Shown here in pieces: positions 20,299-29,640 of a stretch of 34,626 bases of DNA. Below the pieces are notes generated by a model that worked only from the letters and a program-made list of their open reading frames with translations, was not told where the DNA came from and ran no database searches. The translations under genes were made by a program, and so were the position numbers. Origin of the DNA: Seminavis robusta (lineage: Eukaryota > Bacillariophyta > Bacillariophyceae > Naviculales > Naviculaceae); assembly GCA_903772945.1 (NCBI GenBank), contig CAICTM010001190.1, positions 1 through 34,626 of the forward strand, in the 5' to 3' direction. How positions within the stretch are numbered: the first letter of the stretch is position 1; each line of letters begins with the position of its first letter.

Positions 20299-21012
20299 TT
20301 AAACAAGAACAACTTCCTTTGTACTCTCGGAGGCGCGACTCTTGGACTTTGAGCGCGTCCTGGAGGAGCGGCTCCTGCTCCTTCGACTCCGACTCCTGCT
20401 GCGACTAGATTTGCGGCTCTGGGCGTCTGTTTTATCATCCATGAGCTCGTAGTTACTGGAACTTGAAGACTTCCGAGATCTGGACCTGGATCTACCCGAT
20501 CGAGAACGACCACTTGTTGAACGTCCTGAACGAGATCGGCTCGACGAAGATCGACCCGAACGGGACTTGCTTTCTGATCGACTTTTTGAGCTTTTTCCAT
20601 CTTTTGACGACTTCTTGGCAGGGGCGATGCGCCGTGTAATTGCTCGAAACAGGAGCAAGAAAACAATCAAGGCCAGTAGTGCCGAAGCCACTTTCAGAAA
20701 AGTGCCAAGGCCTTGTCGCTTTCCCCCTCCTTTCTGTCCGCCACTTTCAAGCACTGCATCGTCGTCAATCTGATAATAAGTATCATAAACACCATTGTTG
20801 AACTCTCTCATCGACACGTCATCGTCGAACCATCCTGCTCGTTTTCGCCAATAGTCAATCTCTTCAGCTCTTCGCCTCAGATGATTGGGTCGTTTCATAT
20901 TTAATTTTCTTGATCCATTTCTGCTGATGCCGCTACTACTGCTGCTGCCTCTACTGCTGCTGCTGCCTAACTCCGGGAGACCTGTTGCATGTGCTTTGAC
21001 GTCGATTGTCAT
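20299..21012 (-). CDS. Single-pass membrane protein with long Arg/Ser-rich tail, function unknown
   Basis: One exon, 237 aa, start ATG at 21012. Residues 1-100 are hydrophilic with a Ser/Gly run (18-34) and an acidic/aromatic patch (WFDDDVSMREF, DTYYQIDDD). Residues ~103-123 form one strong hydrophobic segment (ALLALIVFLLLF) flanked by RAITRR, which by the positive-inside rule puts the C-terminus in the cytosol or nucleoplasm. Residues ~133-237 are almost only Ser, Arg and Lys, many as RS/SR dipeptides. There is no cleavable signal peptide, RRM or other domain. RS tracts are typical of splicing factors and SR-kinase substrates, but a membrane-anchored RS tail is unusual; a lamin-B-receptor-like nuclear-membrane role is only a guess. 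I do not recognise an ortholog. The long open frame and the segregated composition argue for a real protein. Confidence 0.75.
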   Translation of the reverse strand: MTIDVKAHATGLPELGSSSSRGSSSSSGISRNGSRKLNMKRPNHLRRRAEEIDYWRKRAGWFDDDVSMREFNNGVYDTYYQIDDDAVLESGGQKGGGKRQGLGTFLKVASALLALIVFLLLFRAITRRIAPAKKSSKDGKSSKSRSESKSRSGRSSSSRSRSGRSTSGRSRSGRSRSRSRKSSSSSNYELMDDKTDAQSRKSSRSRSRSRRSRSRSSRTRSKSKSRASESTKEVVLV

Positions 21013-22372
21013 TCTCTGCCAAACTGTGAGGGGTGGATTGTGTGATTCTCGATATTCTCCCGACTACCGACCGAAACACCATGCAGGCCAAAGAAGAGGA
21101 GATAAACCGATCGATGCCTTTCACACCCCAGCACCACAAGAAGTAAAGGAATGGAATGAAGGGACGATGCTTATCAACAGCAACCGAAAGGAACGGAGTC
21201 AACTGCTCTCGACCTATTTTTTTGTGTATGTATGGGTTTCGCCGATTTCGCTGCTTTCCGCTGCGTCGTTATGTGCCTTCCGATGAGAGCCGATGGGTAT
21301 CCAGAAGTATCGGATTCAGAGAGCTAGTTACCGAGCTAACACGAAATTTGCTTAGGAGAAGGGGTTAACGACTAACCTGGCCTCACATTGTCTGGCTTGT
21401 GAGTCGTGCAACTAATTCTAACCCTAGGCAAGTTATGCACAAAAAGAGAATACTTGTACCGGTAGGAGCCATGTACCATGGTACGACTGTACCAGGTATG
21501 GAAGGAAATCATCTTTCTCGTTCCAAGGTTCATGGATGGAGCCCGGCACCTGTACCGGTACATAAAGTAATCTATCCAGAGTAGTCTAGAAAGGGCGATT
21601 CTTAGCTTTCGAACATTGACAGCAACTATGCACACCGGTAGATTGTACCTGGTAGTAGTTACCGGTAGAATTGAGGGATGATTCAATTCATAAGGCTAGT
21701 CTCCGTTAATAGCTGGCTTGGAGAGCAACAATGTCCAAAATCGAGGGACTCGCGGAGAGCCGGATTTTCTAACCAGCCAGAGCTGGAAATCTTCCCAAGC
21801 AACAGAGTTGGTTGACGTTCGGAATCAAAATGGAGACGTCCTCTTGACTGTCGCACCAGCCAAGACTGCCAAACCCCACGCAGCCACATCTCCAGCGTTC
21901 ATCCACTAATCAAGCTGCTACGTGTAGCTTGATAGGACTGGTACTGGTACTACTAGCTAGTACGTACATGTACCATAGCCGATGCTCCTCTGGCCACACA
22001 TGTACCGGTATGCCATAACCGGGATGCCATAATGTAGATGTTGTCATGTATTGGTACGTGTATTAAAATAGTTCATCATGCATCATGAGCCCATCAAGCT
22101 TCTCAACTACTGGCTGGTCCGGTCTTGGATTTTCACCGGTTGACTCGATTGATAAATCTCTTTTAGAAGCCTTTACTGCTTGGCCTAAGTAAGTCTGTTA
22201 CAGTGCTTCGTTGAAGATTTAACGAAAGGAAAAAGAACACCAAGGCCCAAATGCATTCGTGGAGCGAGGGATTGTCTTGAAATTTGCTGCAGCGCCCGTT
22301 GTTGCGCAATTGCTTGCTTGTTGTGGATCATTCCATTCCAAAAGAAGACTCGACTCCTTTGTTAGCCTTTGA
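21013..22372. promoter_or_regulatory. Divergent intergenic region, 1.36 kb, rich in palindromes
   Basis: It lies between the start codons of the Arg/Ser membrane protein and the metalloprotease. TACCGGTA occurs at 21457-21464, 21553-21560, 21660-21667 and 22003-22010, and CTAGCTAG at 21953-21960, the densest cluster in the window. Related GGTACCATGGTAC and TGTACC/GGTACA palindromes fill 21450-21560. Small open frames at 21718-21909 have no recognisable motif. No gene called. Confidence 0.45.
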
Positions 22373-25300
22373 ATGAGCAGCAGTTGTAAAGCCTGTCCTG
22401 GCACCCGAAAGCGTGGCCTTAGCGTTGCTGGAATGTTGATAGCACCACTGTTGTCGTCGGTGGCGACGTTGGCATCAGCGTCGCCTGTCTACCAGCATCG
22501 TGTTGGGAGACCGGTTCGGAAAGTTGCCTACCATCACGTGATACAGGAGTCAGTGCGGGACGTGCCGTCCAAGTTTTTGTTCCCCGGTGAATCCAGGTCT
22601 ATTTTCGAGGCTGATAGTGCCGATAATGATGCTGCGGTCGAGGAACAGCCGACCGCAGCAACCGCAAATAGAATGGAATTCTTTAGGGACGACTTGTCAG
22701 GTCATTCCTTCTGGTCTCTTCATGCGGACGCCACACGAGAACACCCTTTGGGCGAACAATTCCGAGTCCCCAGAGCCAAGCCTAACAATCTGCAGAAGCA
22801 CTTCCCAGAAGCGGAGAGAAAGAAGGAAGAAACAGAGAAATCTGGAGACAACATGCGCCGCCGTCGAGGACAAGTAACAGACAAGTTCGTCGAGGACAGC
22901 TCTAGTGCGGTGGTGATGGAGGAAGATGCTACTTCTCTCGGTAGAGAACATGACCACACGTATAGCTCTGCCACTCCGGACCGTCCCAAAAACTACCAAG
23001 GGTACAATGTGACAGTTGAGGTGACCCACAATGTGTCAGAGCATGAGGACGAAGACAAAAGCAACCATGACACTGCGTCTACCGTTCTCACGAGCAGCAT
23101 CAGGGTACAAGATAATTCCACTTCCACAACGCAATCTACGTATCAACCTCTCCGTATTAAAGCCATATTGTCAGAACAACGAGACGGAGGAGAATTTCTC
23201 ACACCCAAGGCTCTGAATGTGTTGATGAATGATATCATAGGACCAGCACTCGGCACATGGAGTGCAGCACTTCGGGTAGATCCTGTGGTTGGGAATCTCA
23301 CGGTGGATGAATATCAGCTATTCGACAACCAGACATGTGGTCCGGGATTAGACAGTGGCTTACCGTCTCCGAAAGTACCTTCGTACCATTTGACGGAAGG
23401 AACGCCCGAGACAGACATGATTCTCTACATGAGTATTGGTTTCGCTCCCAGTGCGTTCCATTTGAGAAACTTTGTGGTTAATGCATCTACCTGGTTGGAA
23501 ATATACGGCAACGGCACGAACGCGTCTTCTGCAGAAGAGCAGAAACCGTACTTGGAATGGACGAGCAGCCCCACAAGTCCGCCATCGTTAGAGCCCACCG
23601 TCGCCGACAACCAAAATAAGAATGGAGGAACTGCACGAGTCCGAAATCAACTCCCAGAATCGTCACCGGAGCCCATGATATGCACAGGAGATTATGTTGC
23701 CGCAGCATCCTATTGCTCCACTGACCAGTACGATCGACCAACTGCGGGAATGCTGCATGTTTGTATTGACGAACATTTCTTTTCGAAATCCAGGAAAAAC
23801 AATACCATCGCGATTATCATGCATGAAGTTGGGCATGCCTTGGGATTCAACTCGAGGAGCATGGCCCACTTTCGAAGGCCAGATGGAACTCCCGTGACTC
23901 CTCGTGTGAACGGTGAAATTGTTGAAACGGAGGTCGAATGCACAGGGCCAACAACTGTTCGAAGATATGCCAACGTGACTTTGCCGTCGGAAGAAATCCT
24001 TAAATTTCGGAGCGTCCGAGGAGGCGTCCGAGTTGCCGAAGTAGTCACTCCGTCGGTTGTACAAGTTGTACGAAATCATTTCGACTGTCAAGAGTTAACC
24101 GGGGCCGAACTCGAAAGCGGAGAATATTCTCCGCTGGCGGGAGACCCAGAGGAACAAGCTTGCATCGGTGACCACTGGGAAAGACGTCTCTTCCGGAACG
24201 ACCTGATGAATCCTGTGGTTGAACAAGTCGAATATGCACCGTTCATTTCGACCATCACTTTGGCTTATTTCGCCGATTCGGGTTGGTATCAAGTTGACCT
24301 GTCCATGGCTGAACTGGCTGCAAGCTGGGGGAGAGGAGCCGGTTGTAGCTTTGTCGAAGACCCGTGCATCGGTGAAGACGGGCAAGTGCCTCAAAGCAAC
24401 AAACCATTCTTCTGCAATGCAGCCCCCAAGGTGACAAAGAAGGGAATGGTTGTAGCAATCGACGGATGTACCGCTGATCTCACCAGGAAGGCAACTTGCT
24501 CGCTCGGAGATTACGAAGCAGAGCTACCACCGGAGTACCAGTACTTTGGAGCAGAGTCGGTGGGAGGAAGCGACGAGTTTCTCGACTATTGTCCCACGTA
24601 CGAAGGTTTTACCAATGGCCTTTGTATTCACCAAGAGAATGCCGCTCTTCTTCAAGTCAACCACATTGAAAGATTTGGCACTAGAAACTCGCGTTGTCTG
24701 TCCGGAGTAGTGGAGGCACATTCCACAGCGCTCTGTCTCCCAATTGCGTGTGTCGTGGAGGATCGGTCGCTTCACGTGAAGATTGACGGGACCTGGAGAT
24801 CGTGTGAAAAAATCGACTCGGAATTGAAGGTCTTTGAAGACGGATATGTTGTTTGTCCTGATCCCAGGCGAGTGTGTCCTACATTTTACTGTCATCATGA
24901 TTGTCTCGGTACGACTGGTCGCTGTGACTACGAAAAGGGAGAATGCGTATGCAGCTATCCCAATGCCACTGATCCTGAAGCGGCCGAGACACAAGTTTTT
25001 GGGATTTGCCAGAAACAGCAATACCAGAGTCCCTTTGCGGCGAATGCCTTGAATCGGTCGCTTGTGATGCCCCACAAGTTGTCGCCTCTGGCGGACTACT
25101 ACGTACCCTACAAAGTGTCCCTTCAAGATGACCAGGTGCAGCTTTTGACGGCTTGGCAGATGATGCTCTTGACTGTTGCAGTCTTCGCTATTGTTGCGGC
25201 TCTCTTTTGGTATTTCAGATTGCGGGGTGGAGTTGATATTGTCGAGGACGGGGGTGACGACGGCGACGAGCCGGAAGAGGCGCCGGTTCGTAACCCCAAC

Positions 25301-25594
25301 AAGGATAAGATGATTGCAGCTGTTTTGGTTGATATGCGAATGCATTCACCTGATGCTTCGTCTGTGGCACAAACCGATGAAACCGCTACAGCCAGCATTT
25401 ATGGTATGGAGAGCTCAGCAAGCGTCGATTCTTCTGTGTGCCAATCCTCCCTTGATACGGATGACAGAGCATCTGTGGCCAGCGAAGAGCTGTTGGAAGA
25501 CGTGGAAGAAAAGGAAGCGAAACGAAAGAGTTTTATGCGGAAACGAAGATTCCGAGCGCAATGGAATCAAGAATCGACCATGGCTTCCTTTTGA
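22373..25594 (+). CDS. Leishmanolysin-like (peptidase M8) membrane metalloprotease
   Basis: One exon, 1073 aa; an in-frame TGA sits directly before the ATG. Residues ~15-38 look like a signal peptide (SVAGMLIAPLLSSVATLASA). The zinc site is HEVGH at 484-488, with a third His in HWERR at H601 and the Met-turn in DLMNP at M612, the M8 (GP63/invadolysin) arrangement. Cys-rich M8 core segments continue to ~830. A Cys-rich EGF-like part (CPTFYCHHDC...CDYEKGECVC) spans ~833-863. A single transmembrane helix at ~923-945 (LLTVAVFAIVAALFWYF) is followed by a ~120-residue acidic/Ser-rich cytoplasmic tail ending in basic residues. It is therefore predicted to be a type I surface or endomembrane protease. 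The ~200 residues before the core are charged and may be a propeptide. M8 proteins in protists act on extracellular or surface proteins; the substrate here is unknown. Confidence 0.92.
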   Translation: MSSSCKACPGTRKRGLSVAGMLIAPLLSSVATLASASPVYQHRVGRPVRKVAYHHVIQESVRDVPSKFLFPGESRSIFEADSADNDAAVEEQPTAATANRMEFFRDDLSGHSFWSLHADATREHPLGEQFRVPRAKPNNLQKHFPEAERKKEETEKSGDNMRRRRGQVTDKFVEDSSSAVVMEEDATSLGREHDHTYSSATPDRPKNYQGYNVTVEVTHNVSEHEDEDKSNHDTASTVLTSSIRVQDNSTSTTQSTYQPLRIKAILSEQRDGGEFLTPKALNVLMNDIIGPALGTWSAALRVDPVVGNLTVDEYQLFDNQTCGPGLDSGLPSPKVPSYHLTEGTPETDMILYMSIGFAPSAFHLRNFVVNASTWLEIYGNGTNASSAEEQKPYLEWTSSPTSPPSLEPTVADNQNKNGGTARVRNQLPESSPEPMICTGDYVAAASYCSTDQYDRPTAGMLHVCIDEHFFSKSRKNNTIAIIMHEVGHALGFNSRSMAHFRRPDGTPVTPRVNGEIVETEVECTGPTTVRRYANVTLPSEEILKFRSVRGGVRVAEVVTPSVVQVVRNHFDCQELTGAELESGEYSPLAGDPEEQACIGDHWERRLFRNDLMNPVVEQVEYAPFISTITLAYFADSGWYQVDLSMAELAASWGRGAGCSFVEDPCIGEDGQVPQSNKPFFCNAAPKVTKKGMVVAIDGCTADLTRKATCSLGDYEAELPPEYQYFGAESVGGSDEFLDYCPTYEGFTNGLCIHQENAALLQVNHIERFGTRNSRCLSGVVEAHSTALCLPIACVVEDRSLHVKIDGTWRSCEKIDSELKVFEDGYVVCPDPRRVCPTFYCHHDCLGTTGRCDYEKGECVCSYPNATDPEAAETQVFGICQKQQYQSPFAANALNRSLVMPHKLSPLADYYVPYKVSLQDDQVQLLTAWQMMLLTVAVFAIVAALFWYFRLRGGVDIVEDGGDDGDEPEEAPVRNPNKDKMIAAVLVDMRMHSPDASSVAQTDETATASIYGMESSASVDSSVCQSSLDTDDRASVASEELLEDVEEKEAKRKSFMRKRRFRAQWNQESTMASF

Positions 25595-26090
25595 ACTTAG
25601 AATTGCATAGTTTTGTAAACTACTTACGAGAATATATAGTTGTGCTACGTTGCTCGTCGTGGTCTCGGTAGCAATCAGGCAACAGTATATATACGTCCAA
25701 CACTATCGTCAGCGCGGTGCGCAGTGGATGAGAATTCTTGTCGGCTGCTTGGGCTCAGGAAATTGGCTTGTTGCAGTATATCACCAGCTTACTAGAAGAC
25801 TAACGGTATGAGCGCTATGAGCTATTAACAGAGCTGGTAGGGATGATTTCATGATACACTCCCAACAGATACCTACCTGGTTCATAAACATAGCGGCAAG
25901 CTCCATCGTGACAACACACACACACACACTCACTGCACCTCTCACTACCACAATGATCGTAAAAGGAAAGATTGGTTGGAGCTAATCGGAGCCATGTGGT
26001 ATTGGGTGAGTACTGGTAGCCAGATCACGATAGGAACATTGCACCGCCATCATCGACATCATCTCCAAAGTTAAGTTAGTTGTTGCTCTT
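25595..26090. other. Convergent intergenic region with a short (AC)n tract
   Basis: It lies between the metalloprotease and lumen-protein gene ends. An (AC)8 microsatellite covers 25914-25929. No gene recognised. Confidence 0.5.
25914..25929 (+). repeat. (AC)8 microsatellite
   Basis: Eight uninterrupted AC units in intergenic DNA between two convergent genes. Confidence 0.9.
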
Positions 26091-27143
26091 TCATGATTTA
26101 ATGAGAAAAACATCATCAGGGTCTTGTTCTCCAAGTCTTTTTGCAACCCACAGAGAAGGAACCACCCGAATCTCTCGCATTCCCTTGTACCGATCTAGTT
26201 TGACAGCTGTTCGATTCGATCCATCACGGTAGATCCCAATGACAATACCTGTTCGGCCTTTCTCAGGTCCTTTGACCAGGATCACCAAGTCTCTCACCTC
26301 TGGTGGGTCTTTGACAGGATCGGCGTAAACAAGGGCAGACTCACTAATGCCCTTGTAGTATGGTTCCAGAGTGATTGTATCATCATAATAGGTGTACAAG
26401 CCACCCACTCTCAAATATCTATCCAGGTGCAAGCTCATATCAGCGAACGCTACATAAGCTTCATCCAAAGCTCTTCTGTTTGTTGCTTGTTTGAAACGCT
26501 CCACAGATGCAAAAAATCTTCCCACTTCATATCTAAGCGCAACTCGCAGCCCTTTGTCTGTAGGCGCATCGGAGGGAAAGGCGGAATCGGTGTAGGCTGT
26601 GAATACAGGAACATAAGACCTTAGTTGGGCAGGGTATGCTTCTACTCGATCCCATCGTTCTTGCATGAGGTCACGTTGCAGCTCATCCTCAAGTTGGAGA
26701 AACAGAAAGACTACAGTGAGGATACTTGTGCAATCACTCCAAGCCAAGTACGTGAAAAAATTGCCATTCCTCGATCATACCATGATGCTACAGCTGTTCT
26801 TGATTTTGTTGGCTAGTCCCCCGACGCGCTTATTGTTGGGTCCTTTCGACATGCCTGGGACTTGAAAATCCACTGCCATTGCTGCTTTTGGCTGACTCAG
26901 AGCAACTGATGCCATTGCAACTTGAGCCAGTCCATTGAGAAGACTTCGCCGTGATGATGGGAGGCCAGTTGCATCGGAGTCTCTTGGGCTTTCGTACTCT
27001 AAGCTTGAATCCATCCGATGATGATTAGGTGTATCTTGCACTTGGTAATTTAGCCTGGAGGGAGATGATGGCCTGTCATTGACAAGTCCATGAGAAGGAT
27101 CCAACGTCGCCACCAGAGCCAAAAGAACTGCAAGAACCATCAT
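26091..27143 (-). CDS. Thylakoid-lumen preprotein, PsbQ-like helical part plus KOW-like segment
   Basis: Exon 1 is 27143-26781 (121 codons) and exon 2 is 26687-26091, with a 93-bp GTATGA...GAG intron at phase 0; the product is 319 aa. Residues 1-20 form a signal peptide. A spacer follows, then S-R65-R66-S-LLNGLAQVAMASVALSQPKAAMA (63-90), a twin-arginine thylakoid signal with an AMA cleavage site before V91. Residues ~122-218 are helical, with the pattern RWDRVEAYPAQLRSYVPVF and ALDEAYVAFADMSLHLDRYL, reminiscent of PsbQ/Psb31 four-helix extrinsic proteins of photosystem II. Residues ~252-284 (DLVILVKGPEKGRTGIVIGI) resemble a KOW motif. The lumen location is well supported; the PsbQ relation and KOW call are inference by eye. 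If correct it would bind or help assemble photosystem II. CTAGCTAG at 27173-27180 lies 30 bp upstream of the start. Confidence 0.85.
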
Positions 27144-27491
27144 CTTTATTGCTGCTGATGGGAAAATGGGATCTAGCTAGCAGAGTACGGTAGTTCAATT
27201 ATTGCTGCTGATTGAGAATTGAGAGATCAAGCACAAGCGTCGCCTGTATCAAAAAGTGAGGCACTTTGGCAAGGGCAGCCGCCAAGCATGCAACACACGT
27301 CATTAAAGAAGCTAAACCAGCAAGTCGGTTAAAACCCTGATGTGTTGTGGTGGCAGTCGATCCCGTCTCCGCCTACTAGTATTTCGAAGGCAAGAGACCA
27401 CAAAGCAGGCCAAATATTACTAACAACAAACCACTCAGACGCGACACATCGGACTATCATCTGTCCTCTTCCTGTTAGCGGAAGCAGAAGT
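27144..27491. promoter_or_regulatory. Divergent promoter region of lumen protein and disordered protein
   Basis: 348 bp between opposite start codons, with CTAGCTAG at 27173-27180. The upstream part of the plus-strand frame (from 27342) is open but has no ATG before 27492, so it is treated as 5' UTR. Confidence 0.45.
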
Positions 27492-28865
27492 ATGCCACCC
27501 GATCGACACCAGACGCAGGGTTTCGATGATAGCAGGTCGGTATCTTCGCAGAAGAGCGACACAGGCTATCATTCGTCCGGAGCCACGAGTGATATTGCTG
27601 GGTATCACAACTCGATGAGCTCTGCTCGTAGTGTTGGGTCGACTGACCATGGTTCGCAAGGGAGTTCACGAGGATTTGGGGGTCCGCTATCACCTCATTT
27701 GGTTACTGGAGAAACCAAGTTTCCAACAGCTATGTCCTACATGTCGGATGCACAGCGCAGCGATGTCGCTACCGTATGCTCGGGGAGCGTCGTAGAAGAC
27801 ATTGAAGAGGAATCTGTCATCTCTGTTGATCTCAATGCTCAATCCGCCTCAAGTGCTACTTGTGCTTCTGCAGGTGCCAATCCAGCGTCGCCTCCTTGTG
27901 CTGTCAAAATGACCAACGTTCGGTCGTTTCAGCTACTGCATGTAGATGCCTCCCACCCGTCTTCGGAATCAGTGGTCCCACAGAAAGGGTCACGGAACAG
28001 TTATTCGCTACAACTGGCTGATCATCAGCACAATATGGGACCACCTCTGTCCAGGAGTTTGCTCAGTACAAATACAGATAACCTTTCGCGAGCTGGGTCA
28101 GTAGCTGGAAGCGATGCGGCAGCCCAAGTGGATACTGACGACTGCGGTGGGTCACTTGATATGGAAGTGCATTCCGTTCACAGCCAAGCAGAATCTCAGG
28201 AGGACGATGGTGCTGACTCGCAGCAAAACGGAAGCCAAGAGTCTGCAGACGAATCGACCACCATCATAAAAGTGCCCGTGGTCAATCCACTGCTCTGTTC
28301 CAACAACGAAGCCGACAACGGATCAGGACGAACCAGCCCTGGCGGTACCATTTACAAGGGAAGAGGGAATAGAAGATTTCAAGGGCGATTCATGAAGCTG
28401 CCTTTGAAACGTTTCCATCAAAATAGAGTCGATGGAGTCGACTTGGGGGGAACAGAACCACCAATCAACGCCAATCCATTCCAGACAGATGATAGAAAGT
28501 ATACCACACAATCGTCAGCGTCACAGGCTAAGGGTGGTTGGGAGAATCCGCAAGATAGAGATTCGCATGCTAGAAGAGGAGCCAAGGATGGCGACGCACA
28601 ACAGTCGAGGCTTCGCGGTAGAAGTCGCAGTCGCAGTCGGAGCCGCGAGAGAGAAAATGGTAGAAATGAGCCCACCAGAAGCACATCTCACAACAACACA
28701 GGCCGCCGAGGTCTTGCAAGATCATCAAATAATCATCAGTACTACCATGAAACTGGTGGAAGGGGACCTCCTGGAGACGCTTGTCGAACCCAAAATCACA
28801 GAAACGGAAGGTGGCGCGAAGAGGGATCACATCGGCACAAGAATAAAAGATATTACTACAGCTAA
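27492..28865 (+). CDS. Disordered Ser-rich protein with RS/RGG-like C-terminus, function unknown
   Basis: One exon, 457 aa from the first ATG in the frame (MPPDRHQTQG). Residues ~1-300 are rich in Ser, Asp, Gln and Gly with many SxxS and acidic patches and no globular pattern. Residues ~300-370 contain a basic segment (YKGRGNRRFQGRFMKLPLKRF). The C-terminal ~90 residues carry RLRGRSRSRSRSRERE, then GRRG, GGRGPPG and a final RHKNKRYYYS, so the tail is RS- and RG-rich and likely binds RNA or is phosphorylated by SR kinases. No RRM, zinc finger or membrane segment is visible. I do not recognise an ortholog. The open frame of this length and a distinctive basic tail support a real gene, but the family is unknown and an intron near either end cannot be excluded. 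Confidence 0.65.
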   Translation: MPPDRHQTQGFDDSRSVSSQKSDTGYHSSGATSDIAGYHNSMSSARSVGSTDHGSQGSSRGFGGPLSPHLVTGETKFPTAMSYMSDAQRSDVATVCSGSVVEDIEEESVISVDLNAQSASSATCASAGANPASPPCAVKMTNVRSFQLLHVDASHPSSESVVPQKGSRNSYSLQLADHQHNMGPPLSRSLLSTNTDNLSRAGSVAGSDAAAQVDTDDCGGSLDMEVHSVHSQAESQEDDGADSQQNGSQESADESTTIIKVPVVNPLLCSNNEADNGSGRTSPGGTIYKGRGNRRFQGRFMKLPLKRFHQNRVDGVDLGGTEPPINANPFQTDDRKYTTQSSASQAKGGWENPQDRDSHARRGAKDGDAQQSRLRGRSRSRSRSRERENGRNEPTRSTSHNNTGRRGLARSSNNHQYYHETGGRGPPGDACRTQNHRNGRWREEGSHRHKNKRYYYS

Positions 28866-29640
28866 TCATCCAGACTGTGGACTCGACTCGCCACTCTTCT
28901 GATTGAAAGGCTTGAGTGACGAAGGGGCAAGGAACCCAAAAGGGAAAGCTTGATATCGTGGCCTGTAAATTGTGTAGAAGATACAGATATGCTATGTATT
29001 GCGGTATGCATTGCTAGGCGATAGAATGATACGGTCGAGGTTGCACAACGAGCAGCTTGAGGAGCATGGGCAGAGGTTGCTCCAACTCTGGAGCTTCGTT
29101 TGTGCGCTACAAGAGCCAACCTACTTCGCCCGGCCTTCTTGAAGGATCATACGTGTCTTGAAGGAGTCTTGTTTCAGCGAAGCCAGCTTCCCCTTTCGAA
29201 CTGTGCCTCTGAGTGCGCCCTGGAAGCAATAGAGCCGGCAGGGATGGGCGAGAAAGGGGTGGAAGGCAGAAATCTGATTGGTCGATGAGTACCGGAGAAC
29301 AATGAATATGTCAGCAGCGATTAAGGAATCGTAAGGAATCGTGACGTAAATATGACACATACCTAAGGAATTAATGTGCTACCTAGTTGCGATTTTCCTT
29401 TCGTTCGAAACGAAATTTGGGATTCCGTGGATCGGCAACGTCAATCGGCAATGGCAATGACATGCTGCCGCTCAAAGCCATTGCAAGTCATTAACTCGGC
29501 CAAAAAGCAGTAGCAGCAGCACAAAAGAGGACCATGGAGCAACAACACAGCTACCACTCACAATGAAGGATGGGCTGCCAAAGTCAGAATAGGAATTCAC
29601 AACAGAAGAGGGCTTTCCAACTCGCCTCCTCCAACAACAA
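28866..29640. other. Intergenic region before the mobile-element zone
   Basis: No supported gene. GATTAAGGAATCGTAAGGAATCGT contains a short tandem repeat (GGAATCGTAA) near 29320-29340, and CGTCAATCGGCAATGGCAATGA near 29440 is also locally repetitive. Confidence 0.4.
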
